A stretch of DNA of 64,000 nucleotides. It comes from Agrobacterium tumefaciens (GTDB lineage Bacteria > Pseudomonadota > Alphaproteobacteria > Rhizobiales > Rhizobiaceae). The notes under the pieces are model-generated. The model did not search any database and was not told the DNA's origin. It saw nothing but the letters and a program-made list of their open reading frames with translations. The stretch spans positions 744,001 through 808,000 of the forward strand of contig CP048485.1 in NCBI GenBank assembly GCA_025560025.1, read 5' to 3'. This document shows positions 25,973-35,399 of this stretch, piece by piece. The position numbers and the translations under genes were made by a program. Position 1 is the first letter of the stretch, and the number at the start of each line of letters is the position of its first letter.

Positions 25973-28354
25973 TCAGTAATTGTTCGGCTTCCAGCCGATA
26001 TCCATATCGGCCCAGTCTTCGTTTGCAGAGCCGATGCTGACATCGCCAAGCGTACGGAAAGCCAGGCGGGCATTGATCGACCAGTCATTGGCGGCCTGCC
26101 GGCTGGAATTGATATTGCCCTCGTCGGAATAGCTGACCGTCAGGATCGTGCACTCATCCTGATAGGCAATGCCGATGCGGCGTTCGGCGGCAAACTTTCC
26201 GTTCAGATCGTAATTGATCGAGCCGAACAGCGACCAGTTGTCGTCCATGCGCAATGTGCCTGACGCCTGGATGATATCGCGGTCTTCGTTATAGCCATAT
26301 TTCGGCTGCGCCTTGACCTGCGTATAGCTGAGCTTGCCGGTGAGGCGGCGGTCCGAATAGCTGATGCCCGTCTCCGACCGGTTGATGTCGAGATCGTCCT
26401 TGTCAAGACGCAGGCTCGACGACAGCGAAAGGCCGATCGGCGCATCGAACGCCGCCATGGCGACGTAGTCCGAACGGTCGGATTCGAGGCCGGAATCGGC
26501 GCCTGCATTGACGAGATCGTAGGAGGCGAAGGAATTGTCGCCTGCCAGATGGAAGGACTGGCCGGCAATGGCGCGAACGCCGTAGCCATTGTCGAAGGTG
26601 CCGTTATAGCGGAAGCCGATATTGGCGCGCGTGCCGCCTTCGATCCGGTCGAAACCGGAGAACTTGTCGCGCTCGAACAGGTTGGTCGCGTCAAACACGA
26701 AGGCCTGCGCATCCTCGTTGGGAAGCCGGCCGGCATATTGCTCATTCGGACGCACGAAGATCTGCGCGATCGGTTCGATCACGTGGCTGCTGTTGAGCGC
26801 CGTGAAGAGCCAGGGATAACGCACTTCCAGACCACCGGTGACCATGCCGCGAAACGCTGCGTCGTCATGCATCATGCCCTGATAGGCATAGGATGTGCCA
26901 CCGGAAGTGAAGCTTGCCGGCGACATGTCTGTCCACATCGCATCACCGCGTGCGGCCAGAATTGGCGTGATCTGCAGGCCGCTATCCATCGTGAAGGTGC
27001 GTTTCCACTCGGCTTCGGTGGAAAGACGCGTGTAATCACCTTCAAGCCCGTTGAAGCGTGAATAGCCTCCGAGCGCGTAGGCATCCTGTTTGAGACGGGT
27101 GATGCTGGTCAGGTTGGTTGTCAGCGAAAGCTCACCGCCATAGACCGGATCCGGCACGAAATAACGGTAGTCGACGACCGGGTGAACGATCGCCTGCTTG
27201 CGCTCCAGGGATTCGGTATTGTCCGTATCCTGAACATTGAAATAGTAGCCGCGTGCGTCGAAGCTGTTCCGCTCACCCGTGCCCGTCAAATAAATCTGAT
27301 TGGTCTGAACGTCGTTCTTGTAACCCTTCAGCCCGTAAGTGCGCGAAAAGTTATTGTCGGTCTGCACCATCGCATCCCAGCCGAATGCCCAGCGGGGATT
27401 GATGGTGAAGTCACCCTTGCTGGCGATCATGCCGCGATTATCATTGAGGGCGTCGCTGGTTCCGGCTGTGAAAGTATCGGACTTCTGCTGGCTGATGCCG
27501 GCAATCGTGAGCGTGTGCATGCCGGTTTCGAAACGCTGGCGCAATTCCGCCTGCAGAAGCAGACCCTGCGTCGTGTAATATGTCGGCGTGACAGTGACAT
27601 CCGATGTGTCGGAAAGGACCTGGAAATAGGGCACGCCGATGCCGAAACCGAGATTGTCGGTGATGCTCATCTGCGGGAACAGGAAGCCGGACTTCCGCTT
27701 CACCGTATTATCGGGAACCGTCAGGAACGGCACATAGGCGATCGAATGGCCGAAAAGCTGCAGGCGCGCCTTTTCGAGCCGGATCGTATGGGTCTTGCCA
27801 TCCTGGACGACGCGCTCGGCCTTGACCTGCCACAGCGGCGCTTTTTCAGGCTTGGCGGCGCAAGGCAGACAGGCCGTATAAACGCCGTTGTTGAGGACCA
27901 TCAGATCGCCTTCGAGGCGCTCGGCGCTTTCGCCCGCGATACGGGTATTGTCCGGGGTCTCGACACGCAACGCATTGACGAAGCCCTGACCGAAATCGTC
28001 AGTGACGTCCATCTCGTCGGCATAAATCTTGTTGCCGCCCGGCTCGATCAATTCGATGTTGCCATGGGCGATCACGCGGCCGGTCTGCTGATTATATTCC
28101 ACTTGCTGGGCCACCATGCGGTAGCCCGAATACTTCATGCGAACCACGCCCTTCGCGATCACGCGCTGGGAATCGCGATTATAGGTCAGTTCATTTGCTG
28201 TAAGCAGGAGTTTCGAATCGTCTTGGCTTGCCGACGCGAGCAATCCATCCTGGCCGAAAGCGACCGGGCTGGATGCCAAATACGCGCACACAGCGGCACC
28301 TGTCAGAAGGGCCGTCCAAAGCCGCCTGATATTCCCGCGGTCATATACCGCCAC
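25973..28354 (-). CDS. lptD: LPS-assembly protein LptD
   Basis: Outer-membrane beta-barrel that inserts lipopolysaccharide into the outer leaflet. 793 residues: signal peptide (about 1-35), an OstA N-terminal beta-jellyroll (LTANELTYNRDSQRVIAKG, about 50-200) and a large barrel with alternating aromatic strands to the C-terminus. Start GTG at 28354 overlaps the lptG stop by one base (TAGTG). Four cysteines in the N-terminal part (YTACLPCAAKP) are notable, since E. coli LptD is matured by disulfides placed differently. It follows lptF-lptG, joining the whole Lpt export route in one transcription unit. Confidence 0.95.
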   Translation of the reverse strand: MAVYDRGNIRRLWTALLTGAAVCAYLASSPVAFGQDGLLASASQDDSKLLLTANELTYNRDSQRVIAKGVVRMKYSGYRMVAQQVEYNQQTGRVIAHGNIELIEPGGNKIYADEMDVTDDFGQGFVNALRVETPDNTRIAGESAERLEGDLMVLNNGVYTACLPCAAKPEKAPLWQVKAERVVQDGKTHTIRLEKARLQLFGHSIAYVPFLTVPDNTVKRKSGFLFPQMSITDNLGFGIGVPYFQVLSDTSDVTVTPTYYTTQGLLLQAELRQRFETGMHTLTIAGISQQKSDTFTAGTSDALNDNRGMIASKGDFTINPRWAFGWDAMVQTDNNFSRTYGLKGYKNDVQTNQIYLTGTGERNSFDARGYYFNVQDTDNTESLERKQAIVHPVVDYRYFVPDPVYGGELSLTTNLTSITRLKQDAYALGGYSRFNGLEGDYTRLSTEAEWKRTFTMDSGLQITPILAARGDAMWTDMSPASFTSGGTSYAYQGMMHDDAAFRGMVTGGLEVRYPWLFTALNSSHVIEPIAQIFVRPNEQYAGRLPNEDAQAFVFDATNLFERDKFSGFDRIEGGTRANIGFRYNGTFDNGYGVRAIAGQSFHLAGDNSFASYDLVNAGADSGLESDRSDYVAMAAFDAPIGLSLSSSLRLDKDDLDINRSETGISYSDRRLTGKLSYTQVKAQPKYGYNEDRDIIQASGTLRMDDNWSLFGSINYDLNGKFAAERRIGIAYQDECTILTVSYSDEGNINSSRQAANDWSINARLAFRTLGDVSIGSANEDWADMDIGWKPNNY

Positions 28355-29442
28355 TAGCCGTCCTCCTGATGAAGCAGAATGGTTGCCCCCAAAGCCAACG
28401 CCACGATAACTGGAACCCAGACCGCGACGGTGGGAGGGACAACACCACCACTCCCGAATGCCCTTACGAGCACGGTTACTACATAAAGCACGAAGCCGGA
28501 AACGATTCCACCCAGAATCACGGAGCGCGACTGGGCGAAGCGGCTGAACTTTAATGAAACGGTCGCGGCGATCAAGGTCATCGCAACCAGAAGCAGGGGC
28601 GTCGATAGCAGGAAATGATACTGCGTCTCAAGCGCCTTTGAAGATAGTCCAAAAGACTTTGCAACTTCGATCTTGTGAGAAAGGTCAAAGAAAGCAACGG
28701 TTTCCGTCTGGGTCATCCGTTCCTGGACGAATTCCCGTCTCAGATTGGTACTGATCCGCACACTCTCTTGCCGAACTGGCACATGGCCGGCGCGCGTTTC
28801 CGTAACGCCGTTAAGAAGCCAGTAACCATCTTCCAACTTTGCCGACTTAGCATCCTGCCGCGAGACGATGTTTCCGTCCTTGTCGAGGTGGATGAGAACC
28901 ACGTCGAGAAGCAGGGTTCCGTTGTCCTCGAAGCTCTTGGCGCCGATGATCGTGTCCTGGCCGCCGCTTGCCTGGCGCATCCACGGAACGATCTCCTGCT
29001 GGCGTCCGCCATTGGCTTCGTTGCGCAGGCCCGCCTCCATCGCCAGCGACCGGTTCTGGCCCCAGGCGGCAATGGGATTGAGGACGACGACGGACAGAAT
29101 GCCGATCAGGACAGATCCGAGAACGAAGGGAAGGATGAATTGCCAGGCGGAAATGCCGGCTGCGCGCGTGACAACCAACTCGTAACGCCGGTTGAGCGAA
29201 ATCAGCGTCGTCATGCCGACGAAGAGCGCAATGAAGGGAACGGTCTGCTGCAGGATCAGCGGCAGGCGAAGCGCGGTCAGGCCAAGTGCTGCCGGAACGG
29301 TATAGCCGGGCAGGCCGGACATGCGCCTAGCCGTTTCGCTGAAATCGGCAAGATAGATGATCGACGATACACCGAGCACGAACCAGACGGCCGTCATCAG
29401 ATATCGTTTCAGGAAATAGCGGGCCAGCGTGTTGAAAATCAT
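28354..29442 (-). CDS. lptG: LPS export ABC transporter permease LptG
   Basis: A 362-residue LptF/LptG-family inner-membrane permease with three N-terminal and three C-terminal membrane segments around a periplasmic beta-jellyroll (about 130-260). MIFNTLARYFLKRYLMTAVW and the C-terminal YVVTVLVRAFGSGGVVPP segment are typical of LptG. With LptF, LptB and LptC it extracts LPS from the inner membrane. The ATG overlaps the lptF stop by 4 bases. Assignment to LptG rather than LptF follows from gene order. Confidence 0.93.
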   Translation of the reverse strand: MIFNTLARYFLKRYLMTAVWFVLGVSSIIYLADFSETARRMSGLPGYTVPAALGLTALRLPLILQQTVPFIALFVGMTTLISLNRRYELVVTRAAGISAWQFILPFVLGSVLIGILSVVVLNPIAAWGQNRSLAMEAGLRNEANGGRQQEIVPWMRQASGGQDTIIGAKSFEDNGTLLLDVVLIHLDKDGNIVSRQDAKSAKLEDGYWLLNGVTETRAGHVPVRQESVRISTNLRREFVQERMTQTETVAFFDLSHKIEVAKSFGLSSKALETQYHFLLSTPLLLVAMTLIAATVSLKFSRFAQSRSVILGGIVSGFVLYVVTVLVRAFGSGGVVPPTVAVWVPVIVALALGATILLHQEDG

Positions 29443-30608
29443 GCGTTACCGCTCCCCGAGCTTCGTGCCAGCCGGCTGGAGAAAAGACGGCGCAGACGAC
29501 CGGCCGCATCGGCGATGACCTTCGGCATTTTCGGCTTGCGGCCCGTAATGAGAATGAAGGCGGCAGCGGCGCCGCTGAGACCCGGCACGGCATAGACCAG
29601 CGGAATGAAGGCCGCGCTCTGCTTGACCTGATTGGTAACATAAAAGCCCAGCCAGCGAAGCATGAATGCCGTCACCAGCGCAGCGACCATCGGATGCATA
29701 CGCGCCTCGCGATGCGAACGGGCATCTGCGGCGATGACCAGCGAGATCAGTGCGAAAGCGAATGCGAACATCCAGTCCGACAGCCGCTTGTGCAATTCAC
29801 TGCGGAAGTTCTCCGGTGAGCGCTTGTAACTCGCATTGTTTTCGTCGGGCGAGAGAAGGAAGCCGAGGCTGGCATCGCCGGGAGAAAGCGAGGGTTCCGA
29901 ATCCTGCTTTTCCGACATCGTCGAAAGATCGAAAGCATAGGACAGGAACTTGACGATCGAGACCTTGCCGTCCGGCGTCTTCTGCTGCACTTCGCCGTCG
30001 CGCATGGTTAGCGACGTGCCGCTTTCATCGATCATGCCTTCTTTCGCATAATAGATGAGGTCGAAATTCGGATCGCGACGGTCGGCGACGAACAGGCCTT
30101 TGAGGATACGGCCCTGGCGCTGGGCGATCTGCACGTAAAGGCCGTCCTGAATGGTGCGGAAGGTCTTTTCCTCGATCACCGAGGACAGGAGGTCGGCATA
30201 GGCCGCGGCCACCATCTGCCGTGCGGAGCTTCGTGCAGGCGGCTCGATGAAATTGGTGATGGTAAAGGAAAGCGCGCTGAGAACGGCGGCCAGAATGAGA
30301 ACCGGGCGAAACATGATCGAACGCGGCGCGCCTGCCGCATCGATGATGGCGAGCTCGGAATCATTGTTCATCGCCGTGAATATCTGGGTGATGCCGATGA
30401 CGAGGGCGAAAGGCAGGACAACGGGGATCAGCGTCGGGAGAATCATCGTCGCGAGCGCCATGAAGGAGCCCATCGACTGGCCGGTATCGGTGACGAGATT
30501 GATTCTCTGGAGAACCTGAATGGTCCATATAATCGCGAGCACTGGCAGCAGCGCGACCAGAAACATCTGCGTTGTCCGCCGCAGGATATAGTTCTCGAGA
30601 AGCTTCAT
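29439..30608 (-). CDS. lptF: LPS export ABC transporter permease LptF
   Basis: A 389-residue partner of LptG: MKLLENYILRRTTQMFLVAL, a PTLIPVVLPFALVIGITQIF segment, the coupling-helix region AMNNDSELAIIDAAGAP, and a periplasmic domain (about 130-280). First gene of lptF-lptG-lptD, divergent from pepA, which is the arrangement found in E. coli and many other proteobacteria. The 314 bases upstream hold the promoters. Confidence 0.94.
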   Translation of the reverse strand: MKLLENYILRRTTQMFLVALLPVLAIIWTIQVLQRINLVTDTGQSMGSFMALATMILPTLIPVVLPFALVIGITQIFTAMNNDSELAIIDAAGAPRSIMFRPVLILAAVLSALSFTITNFIEPPARSSARQMVAAAYADLLSSVIEEKTFRTIQDGLYVQIAQRQGRILKGLFVADRRDPNFDLIYYAKEGMIDESGTSLTMRDGEVQQKTPDGKVSIVKFLSYAFDLSTMSEKQDSEPSLSPGDASLGFLLSPDENNASYKRSPENFRSELHKRLSDWMFAFAFALISLVIAADARSHREARMHPMVAALVTAFMLRWLGFYVTNQVKQSAAFIPLVYAVPGLSGAAAAFILITGRKPKMPKVIADAAGRLRRLFSSRLARSSGSGNA

Positions 30609-30922
30609 ACGGCCCTGTTCGACATTGTTTTCCCGTGCGATCGCCCGCCGGATTTCCGCTTATCTAATCGCATCATTTGCAATTGGCTATTCCGGCATGC
30701 TCACAAATATGTTTTGCGCGACGATTTTTCCGCAGCCTGTGTCTTTTTGTGGAACAAGCTGTCGGTTTCATGACGTGACCGTGCATTCCACAAAAATACC
30801 TTTCCTTTAAAGAATATGGACCTTTAAAGAAGCCAGGCCTTTAAAAATGCGGGGTTGCGCCACGGGCCGAAAAGGCCATGATCAGGCACACCACGCAAGT
30901 CGTCCACGAAGAGCAGGAAAAC
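30609..30922. promoter_or_regulatory. divergent lptF / pepA promoter region
   Basis: 314 bases between the two starts. AT-rich patches lie at 30655-30720 and 30785-30830. Three direct repeats of CCTTTAAA at 17-base spacing sit on the pepA side (see 30804-30854). No single promoter could be fixed by eye. Confidence 0.45.
30804..30854 (+). repeat. three 17-bp tandem repeats upstream of pepA
   Basis: CCTTTAAA occurs at 30804, 30821 and 30838, with units CCTTTAAAGAATATGGA, CCTTTAAAGAAGCCAGG and CCTTTAAAAATGCGGGG. The exact 17-base period suggests a regulator array on nearly the same face every second unit, or slippage; 10.5-bp helical phasing is not kept. Confidence 0.6.
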
Positions 30923-32416
30923 ATGTCCGCTAAATTCGATATTTCTTTCGCCAATTCCGCCTCGCTTGAAAACGCCCTTGCCGTTACGCTGCAGGCGTCG
31001 GGTGACGCACAGGCTGCTGCCGGCGCATCCGAAGCCGATCCAGGCGGCGTGATTGCCCGGGCGGCAAAGATTTCGGGCTTTTCCGCAAAATCGATGGCAA
31101 CACTCGATGTGATCGCGCCGCACGGCTCGAGCGCCGACCGGCTTCTCGTCATCGGTCTCGGCAAGCCCGCGAAACTGGTCGCGCATGACTGGCTGCGCGC
31201 AGGCGGCACCGCCGCCGCCAACTTCAAAAAGGCCGACAAGGTTGCGATCTACCTCGATGCTCCGGGCGTCGAGGTTGGCGCGCAGGCGGCTGCGGATTTC
31301 GCGCTTGGCATTCTTTTGCGCGCCTACAGCTTCGATGCCTACAAGACCAAGAAGAAATCCGACGACGAAAAGACCCCGAAGAAAGTCGAGGTCGTCATCG
31401 TCACGGCCGCCCATCAGGAAGCGGAAAAGGCCTTTGCCGTGTCCGAAGCCGTTGCTGGCGGCGTGATTCTGGCGCGCGACCTCGTCAACCTGCCGCCGAA
31501 CGTTCTTGGCCCGGTTGAGTTTGCCGAAAAGGCGGAAGAACTGCGCAAGCTTGGTGTCGAAGTCGAAATTCTCGGCGAGAAGGAATTGAAGAAGCTCGGC
31601 ATGAACGCGCTTCTCGGCGTGGCGCAGGGCTCTGCGCGTCCGCCCCGGCTTGCGGTCATGCAGTGGAACGGCGGCTCCAAGAAGGACGAGCCCATCGCCT
31701 TTGTCGGCAAGGGCGTCGTTTTCGATACCGGCGGCATTTCGCTGAAACCCGGTCTCAACATGGAAGATATGAAGGGCGATATGGGTGGCGCTGCCGCTGT
31801 CACCGGCCTCATGCATGCGCTGGCGGCCCGCAAGGCGAAGGCGAATGTGATCGGTGTGATCGGTCTCGTCGAAAACATGCCTGATGGTAACGCCCAACGG
31901 CCCGGCGACATTGTCACCTCCATGTCCGGCCAGACCATTGAGATCATCAACACCGATGCCGAAGGCCGTTTGGTGCTGGCCGATGCGCTCTGGTACACCA
32001 AGGAGCAGTTCAAGCCGAAATTCATGATCAACCTCGCCACCTTGACAGGCGCGATCACGGTTGCGCTCGGCAATCTTCAGGCCGGCCTTTTCTCCAATGA
32101 CGACGAGCTTGCAACGCGTCTTGCGCAGGCGGGCGAGGTCACGGCGGAAAAACTGTGGCGCATGCCGCTCGGCAAGGATTACGACAAGATCATTGATTCC
32201 AAGTTCGCCGACATGAAGAACAGCTCGGGTCGTCTGGCAGGTTCCGTTACCGCCGCGCAGTTCCTCAAGCGCTTCGTGGGCGAAACGCCATGGGCGCATC
32301 TCGACATCGCCGGCACCGCCATGGGATCGCCGCTGACGGAGATCAACCAGTCCTGGGGATCGGGTTATGGCGTGCGTCTGCTGAACGAGCTCGTTCGCGC
32401 CCATTACGAAGATTGA
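30923..32416 (+). CDS. pepA: leucyl aminopeptidase (M17)
   Basis: A 497-residue cytosolic zinc/manganese aminopeptidase from the ATG at 30923 ([20 protein letters not shown] upstream). The C-terminal catalytic domain has the metal-binding [16 protein letters not shown] and the M17 signature [14 protein letters not shown]. PepA removes N-terminal residues from peptides; in E. coli it also serves as an architectural factor at cer and carAB, not testable here. It forms a unit with holC 25 bases downstream. Confidence 0.95.
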   Translation: MSAKFDISFANSASLENALAVTLQASGDAQAAAGASEADPGGVIARAAKISGFSAKSMATLDVIAPHGSSADRLLVIGLGKPAKLVAHDWLRAGGTAAANFKKADKVAIYLDAPGVEVGAQAAADFALGILLRAYSFDAYKTKKKSDDEKTPKKVEVVIVTAAHQEAEKAFAVSEAVAGGVILARDLVNLPPNVLGPVEFAEKAEELRKLGVEVEILGEKELKKLGMNALLGVAQGSARPPRLAVMQWNGGSKKDEPIAFVGKGVVFDTGGISLKPGLNMEDMKGDMGGAAAVTGLMHALAARKAKANVIGVIGLVENMPDGNAQRPGDIVTSMSGQTIEIINTDAEGRLVLADALWYTKEQFKPKFMINLATLTGAITVALGNLQAGLFSNDDELATRLAQAGEVTAEKLWRMPLGKDYDKIIDSKFADMKNSSGRLAGSVTAAQFLKRFVGETPWAHLDIAGTAMGSPLTEINQSWGSGYGVRLLNELVRAHYED

Positions 32417-32441
32417 AGCGAGCGGAGCGGCACGTCTGCGG

Positions 32442-32891
32442 ATGACTGAAATTCTGTTCTACCATCTGACGGAATCGAAGCTGGAGGATGCGCTGCCGCC
32501 TTTGCTCGAGAAATCGCTGGAACGCGGCTGGAAGGTCGCGATCCAGACGGTGGACGAGGAGCGGCGCGATTTCCTCGACACCCATCTCTGGACCTTCCGT
32601 GACGACAGTTTTCTGCCGCACGCGACGGACAGCTCATCCGCACCACAAAGCCAGCCGATTCTTTTGACGGCGTCTGTCGGCAACGCCAACGGGGCGAGCG
32701 TGCGTTTTCTGGTCGATGGCGCCGAACCGCCGGCGGTGGAGACCTATGAGCGCATCGTTTTCATGTTCGACGGATATGATGCCTATCAACTCGAAATGGC
32801 GAGAAATCACTGGAAAAGGCTGAAGACCGAAGGTCATGCTTTGACCTATTGGCAGCAATCGCCGGAAGGGCGCTGGCAGAAGAAGGCCTGA
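32442..32891 (+). CDS. holC: DNA polymerase III chi subunit
   Basis: A 149-residue chi subunit, linking the clamp loader to single-strand-binding protein. MTEILFYHLTESKLEDALPP, a GWKVAIQTVDEERRDFLDTH-type segment and the C-terminal FDGYDAYQLEMARNHWKRLK region match HolC. The pepA-holC arrangement is standard in proteobacteria. A terminator follows at 32938. Confidence 0.92.
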   Translation: MTEILFYHLTESKLEDALPPLLEKSLERGWKVAIQTVDEERRDFLDTHLWTFRDDSFLPHATDSSSAPQSQPILLTASVGNANGASVRFLVDGAEPPAVETYERIVFMFDGYDAYQLEMARNHWKRLKTEGHALTYWQQSPEGRWQKKA

Positions 32892-32937
32892 TCGCGTGGC
32901 ATCGGGCTTCCGCGCAATTGGTTCCATATGCAAACAG

Positions 32938-32977
32938 ACCGGCGAAAATTCGCATGTGGCGTCAACTGCCGGTTTTT
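32938..32977 (+). terminator. terminator after holC
   Basis: ACCGGC / GCCGGT core extended by TGCAAA on the left and TTTTGCA on the right, loop of about 24 bases, with a short T run inside the right arm. The long loop makes it moderate rather than strong. Confidence 0.55.
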
Positions 32978-33094
32978 GCATTATGCGCCAAAAGGGAGCG
33001 CACCTTAAACGGGCGCCCGATTTGATCGAGGCGTTGCGGTTGATCCGTCTGCCCGGATCAGAGGCGGCCGCCACGGGCGAAACAGCAGAAGGAC

Positions 33095-34129
33095 ATGAGC
33101 ATGGGACAGGCGATATCGCGACCGGAGAGAGAAACCGAGCGTTTGGTCGCGGTTCGATCAATCATGTCCTTCAAGAATGCGGAAATGCCGGAGCTGGAAG
33201 TGCTGTCGCAACTGGGGCAGGGGGTTTTTGACGTACCGCGCGCAGCCGTGCATATCGTCGACGAAGATTGGCTCCATATTGCCGAACAGGCGGGGATGCA
33301 GCTTTCGGAATGCCCGCGCGATCTGTCTATCTGCAATCGCGTCATCGCCAGGCAGGATGTCGTGGTCATTTCCGATCTGACCCAGCACCCGGATTTCCGC
33401 TTCATGTCCTATGTAAAAGGCGGTCCGGAATTGCGTTCCTATGCCGGCGCTCCGATCGAGCTGGAACCCGGGCTGGTCGTCGGTGCCTTTTGCCTTGTCG
33501 ATACGGTGCCGAGAAAATTCTCCCACGGCGAAATCGACAATCTGAAGCATTTCGCATTGCTGGCGGCTGCACTCCTGCGTCTTCAGAAAGCCAATTTCAC
33601 GATGAGCCTGGCGGAGCGCGAATTGCGGGACGCGGCGATGACCGATCCGCTGACCGGCTTTTACAATCGCAAGGCGCTGGAGGCGATTGTCGACAGCCAG
33701 CTCGGCGCGGCCCTGCGGGAGAACGAGGCCTTCGGTGTACTTTATCTCGATCTCGATGGCTTCAAGACGATCAACGACACATTCGGCCACCCGGCGGGTG
33801 ACCGGGTGCTGACCGCCGCTGCCGCACGCATTCGCAATGCAATCCGCGCCGAGGATACGGTGGTGCGCATGGGCGGCGACGAATTCGCCATTTTCATCCC
33901 CCGTCCCAGCACATCTGAGGTGATGAACGGGCTGGCCGACAGGCTTCTGGCCGCTTTCCGCGAACCCTTCGATGTCGACGGGCAGGCGGTCGGCGCCCGT
34001 CTCAGCATCGGCGGCGCAATCGCTCCGCAGGCGGGTTCGGACCGTGCCACGCTTTTGCGCAGTGTCGACGAGGCGCTGTATCAGGCCAAAAAATCAGGGC
34101 GCGACCGCTTCGTCAGCCGCGCCCTTTGA
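33095..34129 (+). CDS. GAF-GGDEF diguanylate cyclase
   Basis: A 344-residue cytosolic protein: GAF domain at about 34-165 (SICNRVIARQDVVVISDLT, then LRSYAGAPIELEPG) and GGDEF domain at about 175-344 with an intact GGDEF at 260-264, the metal Asp in LYLDLDGFKTIND and an inhibitory-site RxxD (RAED, 251-254). It should make cyclic di-GMP, with feedback control and a small-molecule or redox signal through GAF. ATG at 33095 with AGAAGGAC upstream. First of four GGDEF-family genes within 12 kb. Confidence 0.92.
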   Translation: MSMGQAISRPERETERLVAVRSIMSFKNAEMPELEVLSQLGQGVFDVPRAAVHIVDEDWLHIAEQAGMQLSECPRDLSICNRVIARQDVVVISDLTQHPDFRFMSYVKGGPELRSYAGAPIELEPGLVVGAFCLVDTVPRKFSHGEIDNLKHFALLAAALLRLQKANFTMSLAERELRDAAMTDPLTGFYNRKALEAIVDSQLGAALRENEAFGVLYLDLDGFKTINDTFGHPAGDRVLTAAAARIRNAIRAEDTVVRMGGDEFAIFIPRPSTSEVMNGLADRLLAAFREPFDVDGQAVGARLSIGGAIAPQAGSDRATLLRSVDEALYQAKKSGRDRFVSRAL

Positions 34130-34161
34130 TATATCTGCCTTCCGGCAACCCCTCGGCCTTC

Positions 34162-35088
34162 TCAGTCGTAGAAGGAATCCACGAATTTGTGGCGGCCGAG
34201 CAGGAAGGCGTCAGCCACATGGGTTAGCGGTGCAAGGTCGACGTCCGAGCGCCCGGCCTTGATGATCTCCGCGAAGCGCTCGTAAAGCGCCGGATATTCC
34301 CGTTCCGGCTGCGACAGTTTCTCTTCGCCGTTGATCGAAAGCTTCGCGCCGCCTTCCGACAGAACCATCCGTCCGGCTGCGGTTTCGGCAACGATATCCC
34401 AGCTCTGCTTGCCGGTCTGGCGCCAGTCGAATTCGGCGTGCACCGGCATTTTCGTCACGTCCGAAAAATGCAGGTCGGCGGCGATGGGCGCGTCACGGTT
34501 CTCCGGGAACTCAAGGGTGGCCTTGGTCAGGAACAGCGCGCGCGGCAGGATGTGGGTGATGATCGACAGCGCATTGATGCCGGGGTCGAACACGCCAAGA
34601 CCGCCCGCCTGCCAGATCCATGCCTGGTTCGGGTGCCAGTGGCGCACATCCTCTTTCCAGATCACATGCACATTGTCGATTGTCGTCGAGGCGAGAAACG
34701 CCTTTGCGGCTTCCACCGCTGGCGCATAACGCGAGTGCCAGCTTGCAAACAGCGAGAGGCCTTTGGAATCCGCAAGGCGGACAAGGTCCTGAACCTCCGA
34801 AAGGGTCGCACCCGGCGGCTTTTCAAGAAAGACATGCTTGCCCGCATTCAGTGCGGCATAGGCGGCCTCGTAACGATATTGCGGTGGCATGCACAGCGAT
34901 ACTGCCTCGATCTGCGGAACAGCTTCCAGCATCGCCTCGATGGTGCCGTAGGAAGCCACGCCATCCACCGTGCCGTGGCGGCTCGCCGTGGCGATCAATT
35001 CGAAATCCGGATTGCCTGCAATGGCTGGAAGATGCTGGTCGCGAACGATTTTGCCGACGCCGACAATGGCAAGCTTGGTGGCTGACAT
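34162..35088 (-). CDS. Gfo/Idh/MocA-family sugar 1-dehydrogenase (galactose/arabinose type)
   Basis: A 308-residue NAD(P)-dependent oxidoreductase from the ATG at 35088 (MSATKLAIVGVGKIVRDQHL). The Rossmann segment GVGKIVRDQHLPA, the EKPPGATLSEV motif, and WHSRYAPAVE plus WKEDVRHWHPNQAWIW follow closely the L-arabinose/D-galactose 1-dehydrogenase of Azospirillum as remembered. Such enzymes oxidise the sugar to the lactone at the start of non-phosphorylative pathways. None of the downstream pathway genes is next to it. The open frame reaches 35154, with another ATG at 35115. Confidence 0.87.
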   Translation of the reverse strand: MSATKLAIVGVGKIVRDQHLPAIAGNPDFELIATASRHGTVDGVASYGTIEAMLEAVPQIEAVSLCMPPQYRYEAAYAALNAGKHVFLEKPPGATLSEVQDLVRLADSKGLSLFASWHSRYAPAVEAAKAFLASTTIDNVHVIWKEDVRHWHPNQAWIWQAGGLGVFDPGINALSIITHILPRALFLTKATLEFPENRDAPIAADLHFSDVTKMPVHAEFDWRQTGKQSWDIVAETAAGRMVLSEGGAKLSINGEEKLSQPEREYPALYERFAEIIKAGRSDVDLAPLTHVADAFLLGRHKFVDSFYD

Positions 35089-35399
35089 GGACTGGAACCT
35101 GTTTGAGTACGTCATGGGATAAAGTGTGACTTTACAAGTTTTTAGCAGAAACAATCAAAGGAGCAAGGTGATCGGCCTCGCAGGATCAGTGTTTTTTCAA
35201 TTCGTTACACTTGCAGCACAAATCGCAGTTATTGCGCATTTATATTGTATGATATCCAAATTTTTTAAATATTATATCGAAATATGAAGTTTTGATTTTT
35301 TGTTTTTAACAGATATGGTTTAATGTATATTCAGTAAATATTCGATGATGTCTTTATTAATTTTAGATTTCTCTTTAATAGATTCAAAAGAGCAAATGT
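35089..35399. other. AT-rich intergenic region before the membrane cyclase
   Basis: 311 bases; from about 35190 to 35400 the DNA is far more AT-rich than its surroundings, with runs of T and A and no gene. It separates the divergent dehydrogenase and cyclase genes and must hold promoters for both. Confidence 0.6.
35292..35319 (+). promoter_or_regulatory. possible sigma-70-type promoter
   Basis: TTGATT and TATGGT separated by 16 bases, about 80 bases before the cyclase ATG. In such AT-rich DNA chance matches are frequent. Confidence 0.25.
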
